DNA from: Streptomyces sp. NRRL WC-3742
GTDB lineage: Bacteria; Actinomycetota; Actinomycetes; Streptomycetales; Streptomycetaceae
Reading direction: 5' to 3'
Length of the DNA stretch: 29,360 nt
Assembly (NCBI RefSeq): GCF_000720635.1
Contig: NZ_JOCF01000087.1
Coordinates: 1 to 29,360 of the forward strand
Position numbers and translations under genes: made by a program. This document shows positions 22,405-29,360 of this stretch, in pieces (the first letter of the stretch is position 1; each line of letters opens with the position of its first letter). The notes beneath the pieces are model-generated. The model saw only the letters and a list, made by a program, of their open reading frames with translations, had not been told where the DNA came from and did not search any database.

Positions 22405-22541
22405 CACGGTTACTCCGAACGCGATCCGCCGGACCCGCCCCGCTGCCGAGGGCGGCCGTCCGCGCGGGCCGTGGAACGCTGTCCGCGCCAGGACAACGTG
22501 CCAGTGACTGCACAATCCCGAATCCACCTCAGGGAGCACAC

Positions 22542-23195
22542 ATGGCCACGTCCGAGGAAGCCGCCGAAGCGGCCGAGGCACCGCAGACACCCGCCGCCAC
22601 AAGAGGCCGGGTACGGTTCAGGCGCACCGCCCTGATGGCCGTCCCGGCCGTCGCACTCGGCGGGCTGCTGATGACGCTCACCGCGCAGGGCGTGCTCGCC
22701 AACCAGTTCTCCATCTCCGGCATGCCGTTCACGATCACCGCCGACCGCCTCGAGGGCGACGGCTTCGCGCAGTACGGCAGCCTGGACGAGATGATCCCGG
22801 ACAGCCCCAACCAGGGGAACACCGGCGGCCAGGTGCTGGTCGCCGTCTCCGCGATCAAGACCGCCAGGATCACCAACCTGTGCCAGAGCGTCGACCTCGG
22901 CGGCGTCAACCTGGTCATCCACGCCGGTGACGGCAAGGACCCGGTCACCGCCACCGACCTCACCACCGACTCCGACCTGCTCTCCGGCGACGCGGCCTTC
23001 GACAACATCGAGATCGGCGGCGACGCCAGCACGTACAAGAACGCCGGACGGTACGGCAAGGGCAACCCGGGCGTCTTCGGGCAGCAGGCCGACCACGTCG
23101 ACATGACGCACGTCAAGCAGCACAACTACGCCAGCACGGCGCTCAAGTTCAAGCTGCCCAACCTGCGGCTGAGCTTCGACTCCAAGGGCTGCTGA
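22542..23195 (+). CDS. DUF6230 family protein
   Basis: The 217 residues consist of a charged N-terminus, one membrane segment (about 29-52, TALMAVPAVALGGLLMTLTA), and an extracellular domain with LANQFSISGMPFTITADRLEG, GVNLVIHAGDG and a C-terminal KLPNLRLSFDSKGC. This matches the actinobacterial DUF6230 family, once loosely called cholesterol esterase without proof; no hydrolase triad is visible. The domain resembles lipid- or membrane-associated beta folds. ATG at 22542 follows CAGGGAG. The next gene begins 2 bp after its stop, so the pair is one operon. Confidence 0.87.
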   Translation: MATSEEAAEAAEAPQTPAATRGRVRFRRTALMAVPAVALGGLLMTLTAQGVLANQFSISGMPFTITADRLEGDGFAQYGSLDEMIPDSPNQGNTGGQVLVAVSAIKTARITNLCQSVDLGGVNLVIHAGDGKDPVTATDLTTDSDLLSGDAAFDNIEIGGDASTYKNAGRYGKGNPGVFGQQADHVDMTHVKQHNYASTALKFKLPNLRLSFDSKGC

Positions 23196-23197
23196 GC

Positions 23198-23713
23198 ATG
23201 GCGGGGTCCGTGCCGGAGCCGGCCGCGCCCGCCGCATCGGTTCCCGCGGCGCCCGCCGCGCCCGTCGAGCCCGCCGCTCCCGTCGCTCCCGTCGCGGGCC
23301 GCCCGGCGAAGGGCGACTGGCGGGGCCGTCGGCCGTTCTGGGGCGGGCTGCTGCTGACGCTCGGCGGCGGCGAGGTGCTCTTCGTCATGAAGATGCCGCT
23401 GCCCCTCGTGCTGCACATCGGCATGGAGGGGCTGGCCGGGCTGCTGGTGCCCGCGGTGATGCTGGTGTGCGGGCTGCTGATCCTGTTCAACCCGGCCCAG
23501 CGGCTGTTCTACTCCGTCATCGGCGTGCTCGCCGCGCTGGGCACCTGGGTGACCTCCAACTTCGGCGGCTTCCTGATCGGGATGCTGCTCGGGGTGGTCG
23601 GCGCCTGCCTGACCTTCGGATGGGTGCCGGACCAGCCGCTGCGACGTGGGAGGCAGCGGCGCGAGGACCGGCGGGCGTGGCGCCGGGAGGCGAAGGCGGC
23701 CGCCGGGGTGTGA
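23198..23713 (+). CDS. DUF6114 family membrane protein
   Basis: The 171 residues have a 40-residue Ala/Pro-rich leader, four membrane helices (about 46-64, 72-97, 102-120 and 122-143) and a strongly basic cytoplasmic tail. This matches DUF6114, the usual partner of DUF6230 in streptomycetes. Both probably sit together in the membrane. It starts 2 bp after the DUF6230 stop (TGA GC ATG), so translation is coupled. A very strong terminator follows 6 bp after the stop. Function is unknown. Confidence 0.87.
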   Translation: MAGSVPEPAAPAASVPAAPAAPVEPAAPVAPVAGRPAKGDWRGRRPFWGGLLLTLGGGEVLFVMKMPLPLVLHIGMEGLAGLLVPAVMLVCGLLILFNPAQRLFYSVIGVLAALGTWVTSNFGGFLIGMLLGVVGACLTFGWVPDQPLRRGRQRREDRRAWRREAKAAAGV

Positions 23714-23718
23714 CCGGT

Positions 23719-23765
23719 CGTGCCCCGCGCCCCGGTGGTGGGAGAGCACCGGGACGCGGGGCACG
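23719..23765. terminator. Strong bidirectional terminator
   Basis: A 19-bp stem (23719-23737 with 23747-23765, one C-A mismatch) closes a 9-nt loop. It lies between the converging DUF6114 and alcohol dehydrogenase genes, 6 bp after the first stop and about 40 bp from the second. Confidence 0.85.
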
Positions 23766-23805
23766 GCCGTGGCCGGGGCCGGTGCCTCGGATCGTCGACG
23801 GCGCC

Positions 23806-24870
23806 TCAGATCGTGGAGGCGTCGATCACGAACCGGTACCGTACGTCGCCCTCGGCCAGGCGCCGGAACGCCTCGTTGATCCCCTCGGCGCCGACCAGCT
23901 CGATCTCCGCCGCGATGCCGTGCTCGCCGCAGAAGTCCAGCATCTCCTGCGTCTCGGGCAGCCCGCCGATCTGCGAACCCGACAGCGACCGGCGCCCCGA
24001 CAGCAGCGCCCCGGCGTTCACCCGCACCGGCTTCTCCGGCGCGCCGAGCTGCACCAGCGTGCCGTCGACGCGCAGCAGGTCCAGGTAGGCCGTCAGGTCG
24101 AGGTCGGCGGAGACGGTGTTGAGGATCAGGTCGAAGCGGCCCGCCAGCTCGGTGAAGGTCGCCGGGTCGGAGGTGGCCCGGTAGTCGTCGGCGCCCAGGC
24201 GCAGCCCGTCCTCGCGCTTGCGCAGCGACTGGCTCAGCACGGTGACCTCCGCGCCCAGCGCGTGCGCCAGCTTCACGGCGAGGTGGCCCAGGCCGCCCAG
24301 GCCGATCACCGCGACCTTCCGGCCCGGGCCCGCGCCCCAGTGGGCCAGCGGCGAGTAGACGGTGACGCCGGCGCACAGCAGCGGCGCGGCGGCGTCCAGC
24401 GGCAGAGCGTCGGGGATGCGCAGCGCGTACGCCTCGTCCACCACCAGCTCGGTGGAGTACCCGCCGTACGTCGTCAGGCCGTCCCGGCCGGTGCTGTTGT
24501 ACGTCCAGACGGTGCCGACCTCGCCGGTGCAGTACTGCTGAAGGCCCGCGCGGCAGTTGTCGCAGGTGCGGCAGGAGTCGACGAAGCAGCCCACGCCGAC
24601 CCGGTCGGCGACCTGCCAGCGCGTCACGCCGGGGCCGACCTCGCTCACCACGCCCGCGATCTCGTGGCCCGGGACCATCGGGAACGTCCCCGTGCCCCAG
24701 TCCTCGGCGACCTGGTGCAGGTCGGTGTGGCAGATGCCCGTGAAGCGGACGTCGATCACGATGTCGCGCTCGCCCACGGCCCGGCGGCGCACGGTGGTCC
24801 TCGCCAGCGGGGCGTTCGGCCGCTCGGCGGCGTAGGCGGTGACGGTGCGCGGGTTCGTCTCGTTCTTCAT
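23806..24870 (-). CDS. Zinc-dependent alcohol dehydrogenase, cinnamyl-alcohol-dehydrogenase type
   Basis: This NAD(P)-linked enzyme interconverts aldehydes and primary alcohols. The 354 residues have the catalytic zinc ligands Cys47 (GICHTDLHQ), His69-Glu70 (GHEIAG) and Cys166 (LLCAGVT), the structural zinc cysteines 100, 103, 106 and 114 (CRTCDNC...QQYC), and the Rossmann motif [11 protein letters not shown] (190-200). GLGGLGH and [12 protein letters not shown] are typical of the CAD/YahK branch, which prefers NADPH. ATG at 24870 has CAGGCT exactly 7 nt upstream and no Shine-Dalgarno. It is divergent to an XRE/MmyB regulator, which in actinomycetes commonly controls a neighbouring dehydrogenase. 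Confidence 0.93.
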   Translation of the reverse strand: MKNETNPRTVTAYAAERPNAPLARTTVRRRAVGERDIVIDVRFTGICHTDLHQVAEDWGTGTFPMVPGHEIAGVVSEVGPGVTRWQVADRVGVGCFVDSCRTCDNCRAGLQQYCTGEVGTVWTYNSTGRDGLTTYGGYSTELVVDEAYALRIPDALPLDAAAPLLCAGVTVYSPLAHWGAGPGRKVAVIGLGGLGHLAVKLAHALGAEVTVLSQSLRKREDGLRLGADDYRATSDPATFTELAGRFDLILNTVSADLDLTAYLDLLRVDGTLVQLGAPEKPVRVNAGALLSGRRSLSGSQIGGLPETQEMLDFCGEHGIAAEIELVGAEGINEAFRRLAEGDVRYRFVIDASTI

Positions 24871-24877
24871 GGCCGTC

Positions 24878-24883
24878 AGCCTG
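24878..24883 (-). promoter_or_regulatory. -10 box of a probable leaderless promoter (alcohol dehydrogenase)
   Basis: CAGGCT on the minus strand ends 7 nt before the ATG at 24870, with no Shine-Dalgarno. It is identical to the box before the NYN gene. Confidence 0.45.
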
Positions 24884-24915
24884 CGCCCCGGCTGCCCGCT
24901 CAACCAGACCCGAGG

Positions 24916-24939
24916 CCGTCGTACGAACGTCCGTCGTAC
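24916..24939. promoter_or_regulatory. Direct repeat in the dehydrogenase/regulator gap
   Basis: CCGTCGTAC occurs at 24916-24924 and 24931-24939, a 15-bp period, with a related CAACGTACGTCC just beyond. The site lies between the dehydrogenase promoter and the divergent XRE gene and is a good candidate for the regulator's binding site. Confidence 0.55.
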
Positions 24940-25003
24940 CATCGCGCAACGTACGTCCCGCAGTAGTACCCTCACCACGCCGTGACGTGCGCATACTTCT
25001 GGG

Positions 25004-25723
25004 ATGGACCAGCGCACCGAACTCAGCGAGTTCCTCCGATCCCGACGCGCCCGGCTGCGCCCTGAGGACGTGGGACTGCCCGGCACCACCACCCGGCGCC
25101 GGGTGCCCGGCCTTCGCCGCGAGGAGCTGGCCCGGCTCGCGGGCGTCAGTACCGCCTACTACACCCGGCTCGAACAGGGCCACGGGGAGAACGTCTCCGC
25201 CTCCGTGCTGGAGGCCATCGCCCGGGTGCTGCGGCTCAGCCCCGCCGAGCGCGAGCACCTGCTGCGGCTCACCCGGCCCGCGAAGCGCGGTCCGGCGCGC
25301 GGCGGCGCCTCCGGCCGCCCGCAGCGGGTGCGCCCGGCGTTCCAGCAACTGCTGGACGCGATGGACGGCGTGCCCGCGTACGTGCTCGGGCGGCGGATGG
25401 ACGTGATCGCCTGGAACCGGCTCGCCGCCGCCCTGCTCGGCGACTTCGCCGCGATGGCGCCCGAGCGGCGCAACATGGCCTGGCTGGTCTTCCTCGACCC
25501 CGCCACCCGAGACCTGTACAGCGACTGGGAGGCCAAGGCCACCGACGTCGTCGGCAGCCTGCGCCTGGACGCGGGCCGGGACCCGGACGACCCCCGGCTG
25601 GCCTCCCTGATCGGTGAACTCTCCCTGAAGAGCGCCGACTTCCGCCGCCTGTGGGCCGCCCACGGCATCCAGGACAAGGGGTACGGCGCCAAGGAACTGC
25701 ACCACCCCTCGTCGGCCCGCTGA
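25004..25723 (+). CDS. XRE regulator with MmyB-like ligand domain, 3' frameshifted
   Basis: The 239 residues as read contain an XRE helix-turn-helix (about 6-80: [28 protein letters not shown]) and a MmyB-like domain (about 105-235: [39 protein letters not shown]). The frame then runs out early, ending HHPSSAR. Family members continue with LVG-x-L-x-L-x-YE and a PGS-x-SAE-x-LRLLASW tail, and exactly that tail is present in the next frame to 25884. One extra base in the C run at 25705-25708 would restore a 293-residue protein. This is a -1 frameshift by mutation, phase variation or sequencing error. ATG at 25004 is used; CATACT lies 6 nt upstream. Confidence 0.85.
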   Translation: MDQRTELSEFLRSRRARLRPEDVGLPGTTTRRRVPGLRREELARLAGVSTAYYTRLEQGHGENVSASVLEAIARVLRLSPAEREHLLRLTRPAKRGPARGGASGRPQRVRPAFQQLLDAMDGVPAYVLGRRMDVIAWNRLAAALLGDFAAMAPERRNMAWLVFLDPATRDLYSDWEAKATDVVGSLRLDAGRDPDDPRLASLIGELSLKSADFRRLWAAHGIQDKGYGAKELHHPSSAR

Positions 25724-25884
25724 GCCTGCGCTACGAGACGATGCGGCCCGCCGACGCCGAGCAGGAGTTCGTCTCCTACCACGCCGAACCGGGCAGCACC
25801 TCCGCCGAGTCCCTGCGGCTGCTGGCCAGTTGGGCGGCGAGCGAGGCCGTCCGCCCGGACTCCCCGTCGCCGGTGGAGCGGTAG
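25705..25884 (+). pseudogene. Out-of-frame C-terminal part of the XRE/MmyB regulator
   Basis: Read in the shifted frame, this segment encodes [19 protein letters not shown] followed by VSYHAEPGSTSAESLRLLASWAASE, the standard end of MmyB-like regulators, and stops with TAG at 25882-25884. It lacks its own ribosome site. The C run 25705-25708 is the likely junction. Confidence 0.82.
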
Positions 25885-25903
25885 CGGACCGCAGGCCGTC
25901 CGC
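25884..25903. terminator. Short hairpin between convergent genes
   Basis: GCGGAC (25884-25889) and GTCCGC (25898-25903) form a 6-bp stem with an 8-nt loop between the end of the regulator and the converging methanethiol-oxidase gene. Confidence 0.35.
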
Positions 25904-25913
25904 CGCCTTCCGA

Positions 25914-27320
25914 TCAGCGGTAGCAGTACGAGTCGGAGGAGGCGTCGCCGCCCGCCAGGTGCGTCTGGTGCACCCGCAGGCCCCGGAAGTCCGCGCCGTG
26001 CGGGAAGAAGCGCTCGTCGACGCTCAGCCCGCCGACCTCCGGGTCCGCGTCCAGCTTGATCAGCCACGGGTCGATGCCCGCCGGGTAGAACTGGTCGTCC
26101 CAGGCGCCGTAGAGGGAGTTGGTCAGGTAGAGCCGGCGGCCGTCCCGGCTGATCTCCACCATCTGCGGCGCCCCGCTCAGCGGCCGGTCCGGCTCGGCCG
26201 GGTGCGGGGTGCGGTCGACGATCCCGCCCAGCCGTACGGAGGCCGTCCTCCGGGGGTGGAACGGGTCCGACACGTCGAACTGCAGCAGCTCGCCGGTGCC
26301 CCAGGCCGACACGTACAGCCAGCGGTCGTCCACGGACAGGTTGATGTCCGTGATCAGCGGCGGCACCGCGCCGAAGGGCTGCAGCGCGGGCGGCAGGTCC
26401 TCCGCCTTCGCCGGCTCGGCCGGGATCTCGATCACCTTGCGGGCCGTGAACGCCTCGCCGTCGCGGTACCAGAGCCACACCGAGGCCGAGAGGTCCTCCA
26501 CGTTGGTCACCACCCCGACGAAGCCCCACTCCGCCTGCGGGTCGTGCGAGGGGCGCAGCTCCAGCACCATCTGGTACTGGTCGCCGAGGTCCACCCGCTG
26601 GAGGTGACGGCCCGAATCCAGCTCCCAGAAGTGCAGGGCGTGCCCGTACTTGCGGCCCAGCAGCAGCTCCGGCACCACTCCGTTCTCGACCATGCCCGGG
26701 GTGCCCCACTCGCTGGTGACGCCCACGCCCGTGCCCAGGTGCCACCACACGTCGTACGCGAAGTGCTGCGGGCCGCGCTCCGTCTCCCACGGGCGCAGCA
26801 CCTCGAAGGTGGTGTGGTCCAGCAGCGCCACCCCGCCCGGTCCGTCCTCGCCGCGCGCCCCGCCCAGGCAGGACAGGAACACGCCGTCCGGGCCGCAGTG
26901 CAGGGTGTGCGGCCGCGAGTAGCCGGCCTTCGCGGCCAGCTCCTCGGGCTCCACGGTCTTCACCAGGCGCGGGCGCACCGGGTCCGGCCGGGTGTCCATC
27001 ACGTGCAGCCGGGAGGAGCGCAGCCCCGGCAGCAGCAGGTAGCGGCGCTCCGGGTGCTCGTGGCAGGCGTGGGCCAGCGCGCTGGAGCAGGCGTTCCAGC
27101 CGAAGTGGTGCAACTCGTCGCCGAGGGTCGGCAGTTCGGCGAAGTTCAGGACCGTCCCGTAGGTCGGCGAGGCCGGATCGGTGTCCACCGTCAGCAGCGC
27201 GTCCGGCCGCTCGGCCGCCCGGTCGAACCCGGCGACGTACGCCAGCCTCTCCGGCGGCGCGGCGATCGCCTCCGCGGCCGAACGGTAGAGCGACGGATCG
27301 GTGTGACCGGCCTCGGGCAT
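25914..27320 (-). CDS. Methanethiol oxidase / selenium-binding protein 56 family
   Basis: Members oxidise methanethiol to formaldehyde, H2S and H2O2 using copper. The 468 residues span the family, with GDELHHFGWNACSS (68-80), SRPHTLHCGPDGV, GLITDI-like PLITDINLSVDDRWLYVS, GAPQMVEISRDGRRLYLTNSLYGAWDDQFYP and the C-terminal RVHQTHLAGGD. His71-His72 and His in PHTLH and HQTH are the likely metal ligands. Compared with human SELENBP1, the Cys57 position (SPQYC) is Gly here (SPTYG) and the CSSC motif is CSSA, so only Cys78 remains and a selenium-binding role is unlikely. ATG at 27320 follows GAGGAGAG. A large dyad lies directly upstream. Confidence 0.92.
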   Translation of the reverse strand: MPEAGHTDPSLYRSAAEAIAAPPERLAYVAGFDRAAERPDALLTVDTDPASPTYGTVLNFAELPTLGDELHHFGWNACSSALAHACHEHPERRYLLLPGLRSSRLHVMDTRPDPVRPRLVKTVEPEELAAKAGYSRPHTLHCGPDGVFLSCLGGARGEDGPGGVALLDHTTFEVLRPWETERGPQHFAYDVWWHLGTGVGVTSEWGTPGMVENGVVPELLLGRKYGHALHFWELDSGRHLQRVDLGDQYQMVLELRPSHDPQAEWGFVGVVTNVEDLSASVWLWYRDGEAFTARKVIEIPAEPAKAEDLPPALQPFGAVPPLITDINLSVDDRWLYVSAWGTGELLQFDVSDPFHPRRTASVRLGGIVDRTPHPAEPDRPLSGAPQMVEISRDGRRLYLTNSLYGAWDDQFYPAGIDPWLIKLDADPEVGGLSVDERFFPHGADFRGLRVHQTHLAGGDASSDSYCYR

Positions 27321-27337
27321 GGGCTCTCCTCAACTCT

Positions 27338-27369
27338 CCGGGAAGATCAACGAAGTTGGACCTTCCCGG
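27338..27369 (-). promoter_or_regulatory. Nested dyad directly upstream of the methanethiol-oxidase gene
   Basis: CCGGGAAG (27338-27345) pairs with CTTCCCGG (27362-27369), and inside it GATCAAC and GTTGGAC (one mismatch) flank a GAA centre. The element ends 8 bp before the ribosome site on the minus strand. It could be an operator or, in the leader RNA, a hairpin that hides the start. Confidence 0.6.
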
Positions 27370-27497
27370 CAGCGTTCCACACCACCGGCGGCGCACAGCA
27401 GGCGCACGGGGAGCGGGCTGGAGGCGCACCCGGTGGCGGGCCGGGGGCGCAGCCGGTGCGCCGCGCGGGCGGGCGGAGCCGCCGAGCGGATGCCCCC

Positions 27498-27513
27498 TAC
27501 CGGCCGGTATGGT
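27498..27513 (+). promoter_or_regulatory. Palindrome over the alpha/beta-hydrolase promoter
   Basis: TACCGGCCGGTA (27498-27509) is a perfect 12-bp palindrome overlapping TATGGT (27508-27513), a good -10 box for the hydrolase gene, with a predicted leader of about 70 nt. A bound repressor would block this promoter. Confidence 0.5.
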
Positions 27514-27588
27514 CAGGGGCGGAACGGGCGACGGCCCGCCCCGGACGCCCCGGGGCGGCGCGAGAGAAGAACGGGTACGGCGGAGACG

Positions 27589-28584
27589 ATGGAGTTTCGG
27601 GAAGACATCCTCGGTGCCCCCTACGAGGCGGCCGAACTGACCCTGCGCCCCGACGACGAGGGCCCGGTCTGCGCCACCCTCGTCCGCCGGCTCGTGCCCG
27701 GCTCCGAGCGGGCCGTGCTGTACGTCCACGGCTACAACGACTACTTCTTCCAGACCCACCTGGCCGACCACTACACCGCGCTCGGCTTCTCCTTCTACGC
27801 CCTCGACCTGCGCAAGTACGGCCGCTCGATGCGCCCGCACCAGTCGCCCAACTTCGTGCGCGACCTCGCCGAGTACGACGAGGAGATCGACGAGGCCGTC
27901 CGCATCATCCGCGAGGAGGACGGGCACCGCCGACTCCTCCTCAACGGGCACTCCACCGGCGGCCTCATCGGCTCCCTGTGGGCCGGCCGCCGCGCCGGGC
28001 GCGGACTCGTCGAGGGGCTGTTCCTCAACAGCCCCTTCCTGTCCATGCCCGCCGGCGCCGCCGTCCGCACGGCCGGCGGCCCGGTCGTCACCGCCCTCGG
28101 ACGCCTCGCCCCCACGCGCGTCCTGCCCTCCGCGCTCAACCCGCACTACACCCACAGCCTCCACAAGGACCACCAGGGCGAGTGGGAGTTCGACCTCACC
28201 CTCAAGCGCCCCGAGAGCTTCCCCCTCTACGCGGGCTGGCTCTCCGCCATCCACCAGGGGCAGCGCCGCCTGAAGCGCGGCCTCGGCATCGACGTTCCGG
28301 TGCTGCTCATGGCCTCCACCCGCTCCATCGCCACCACCAAGTGGACCAGCGCCCTGCACCACGCCGACGCCGTGCTTCGCGCCGACGACATCGCGGCCGA
28401 GGGGCCGCGGTTGGGGCGGCACGTCACCATCGTCCGCATCGAGGGCGGCATGCACGACCTGGTGCTCTCCGGGGAGGCGGCGCGGGCCGCGGTGTTCGCC
28501 GAGCTCGACCGGTGGCTCGAGGCGTACCTGGACGTGGACCTGGACGTGGACCTGGGCGTGGACGCGCGGCCGGTGGAGGCGTGA
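27589..28584 (+). CDS. Alpha/beta hydrolase (serine hydrolase, lysophospholipase-like)
   Basis: The 331 residues have the fold's oxyanion motif YVHGYNDYFFQ (45-55), the nucleophile elbow Gly120-His-Ser122-Thr-Gly124, and catalytic His289 in GGMHDLVLSG. The acid is probably an Asp in HHADAVLRADD. YALDLRKYGRS is typical of monoglyceride-lipase/lysophospholipase relatives. No signal peptide is visible. The C-terminus adds DVDLDVDLGVDAR, encoded by a 12-bp GACGTGGACCTG repeat. ATG at 27589 follows GGCGGAG. The stop overlaps the next gene by four bases (GTGA), so both are translated together. Confidence 0.92.
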   Translation: MEFREDILGAPYEAAELTLRPDDEGPVCATLVRRLVPGSERAVLYVHGYNDYFFQTHLADHYTALGFSFYALDLRKYGRSMRPHQSPNFVRDLAEYDEEIDEAVRIIREEDGHRRLLLNGHSTGGLIGSLWAGRRAGRGLVEGLFLNSPFLSMPAGAAVRTAGGPVVTALGRLAPTRVLPSALNPHYTHSLHKDHQGEWEFDLTLKRPESFPLYAGWLSAIHQGQRRLKRGLGIDVPVLLMASTRSIATTKWTSALHHADAVLRADDIAAEGPRLGRHVTIVRIEGGMHDLVLSGEAARAAVFAELDRWLEAYLDVDLDVDLGVDARPVEA

Positions 28585-29360
28585 CCCCGCAGTCCTTCGA
28601 CGACCCCGTCCCGGTCGGACGGCAGACCGACCTCGGGTACGCCAAGCTCATGCCCGACGTCGACCGCGAGGACGCCTGGCTGCTCACCCTCGACGGCACG
28701 CCCCAGTCCTACGTGGACCTCGCCGAGCCGACACACCTCGAGTTCGAGTACACCCGGCGCCTCGGCCACCTCGCCGACGTCCTCGCACCCGCCGGCCGCC
28801 CCCTGGACGTCCTCCACCTCGGCGGCGGCGCCCTCACCCTGCCCCGCTACCTCGCCGCCACCCGGCCCGGCTCGCACCAGCGCGTCGTCGAGGTGGACGG
28901 GCCGCTGCTCGACCTCGTCACCGAACACCTGCCCTGGCAGGACCAGCCCGGCGCCGACATCACCGCCGTCGTCGGCGACGCCCGGGCCTGCCTCGCCGCC
29001 GTCCCGGCCCGCTCGCAGGACCTGATCGTCGCGGACGTCTTCCACGGCTCCCGCACCCCCGCCCACCTCACCTCGGTCGAGTTCCTGCACCTGGCCGCAG
29101 CCGCCCTGCGCGAAGGCGGCTGCTACGCCGCCAACCTCGCCGACGGCCCGCCCCTCGCCTTCGCCAAGGCCCAGGCCGCAACCCTGGCGGCGGTCTTCCC
29201 GCACGTCCTCCTCGCCACCGAAGCCCCCGTCCTCCGCGGCCGCCGCTACGGCAACATCCTCCTCGCCGGCTCCACCACCCCCCTCCCCACCGCCCCCCTG
29301 GCCCGCCTCCTCGCCGCCGACATCTTCCCCGCGCGTCTCACCGACGGCCCCACCCTCACC
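28581..29360 (+). CDS. Spermidine-synthase-like methyltransferase-fold protein, cut by the window edge
   Basis: At least 260 residues are visible, with no stop before the window ends. GTG at 28581 overlaps the hydrolase stop (GTGA). The Rossmann motifs are VLHLGGGALTLPRYL (77-91, GGG 81-83), VVEVDGPLLD (Glu104, Asp106), VVGDARACLAAV (Asp133) and LIVADVFHG (Asp152). This is the fold of polyamine aminopropyltransferases, but the usual DSTDP-type catalytic stretch is replaced by ADVFHG, so genuine spermidine synthesis is doubtful and a methyltransferase or binding role is possible. The C-terminus lies outside the window. Confidence 0.85.
   Translation, partial: MTPQSFDDPVPVGRQTDLGYAKLMPDVDREDAWLLTLDGTPQSYVDLAEPTHLEFEYTRRLGHLADVLAPAGRPLDVLHLGGGALTLPRYLAATRPGSHQRVVEVDGPLLDLVTEHLPWQDQPGADITAVVGDARACLAAVPARSQDLIVADVFHGSRTPAHLTSVEFLHLAAAALREGGCYAANLADGPPLAFAKAQAATLAAVFPHVLLATEAPVLRGRRYGNILLAGSTTPLPTAPLARLLAADIFPARLTDGPTLT

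Noticed and set aside
25159..28455. 1098-codon minus-strand open frame
   Set aside because: It crosses several genes on both strands and includes no known domain; the real genes in this span are better supported.
1..29360. tRNA, rRNA, CRISPR array, insertion sequence or attachment site
   Set aside because: No T-loop or cloverleaf, no regular spaced repeats, no transposase or integrase, and no target-site duplications were found by eye.

Overview
The window reads as chromosomal DNA of a Streptomyces- or Kitasatospora-like actinomycete. It is about 72% GC, strongly biased to G/C in third codon positions, uses GTG and TTG starts freely, and encodes families typical of that group (F420-dependent PPOX protein, DUF6230/DUF6114 pair, XRE/MmyB regulator, GH35 beta-galactosidase, long secreted subtilase). 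I see no tRNA, rRNA, insertion sequence or CRISPR array. Left part (1-2513): a translationally coupled pair of small genes leaves the left edge, the first ending in a His/Met-rich tail that hints at copper handling. Divergent to it is a stand-alone KAS II-type ketosynthase, followed by a thiophilic-metal module: a MerR regulator with its own MerR-type promoter, overlapping a tiny MerT-like membrane protein. 2551-7152: a mostly minus-strand run holding a NYN-domain protein, two tandem paralogous propeller-like proteins overlapping by GTGA, a PPOX/F420 protein and a penicillin-binding D,D-carboxypeptidase, with a small membrane protein divergent to the last. 7194-11313: GH35 beta-galactosidase, Uma2 protein, and a TetR regulator whose divergent target is only a 41-codon ORF, then about 440 bp of gene-free DNA with two unusual tandem repeats. 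11314-18044: a 1159-residue secreted protease of subtilase architecture but with sedolisin-like catalytic positions, an epoxide hydrolase ending in a 16-bp tandem repeat and a strong terminator, a SnoaL/NTF2-like protein divergent to a TetR regulator across duplicated operators, and a HExxH protein with the N-terminal LQRTVGNAA motif known from proteins linked to extracellular contractile injection systems. 18172-23713: a MoxR ATPase/VWA pair, a secreted four-cysteine protein, a TetR regulator, and the DUF6230-DUF6114 membrane pair behind a near-consensus promoter. 23806-29360: CAD-type zinc alcohol dehydrogenase divergent to an XRE/MmyB regulator that carries a -1 frameshift, a methanethiol-oxidase/SBP56 protein, an alpha/beta hydrolase, and a coupled spermidine-synthase-like gene running off the right edge. 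Regulation is unusually readable. Several genes lack a Shine-Dalgarno and instead have a YAGnCT or TAnnnT -10 box 6-7 nt before the start codon, which implies leaderless mRNAs, and most divergent regulators have visible dyads. The best candidates for new biology are the HExxH protein as possible injection-system cargo, the protease with Glu/Asp-type catalytic positions, the TetR-controlled 41-residue ORF, and the competing hairpins between the carboxypeptidase and the small membrane protein.
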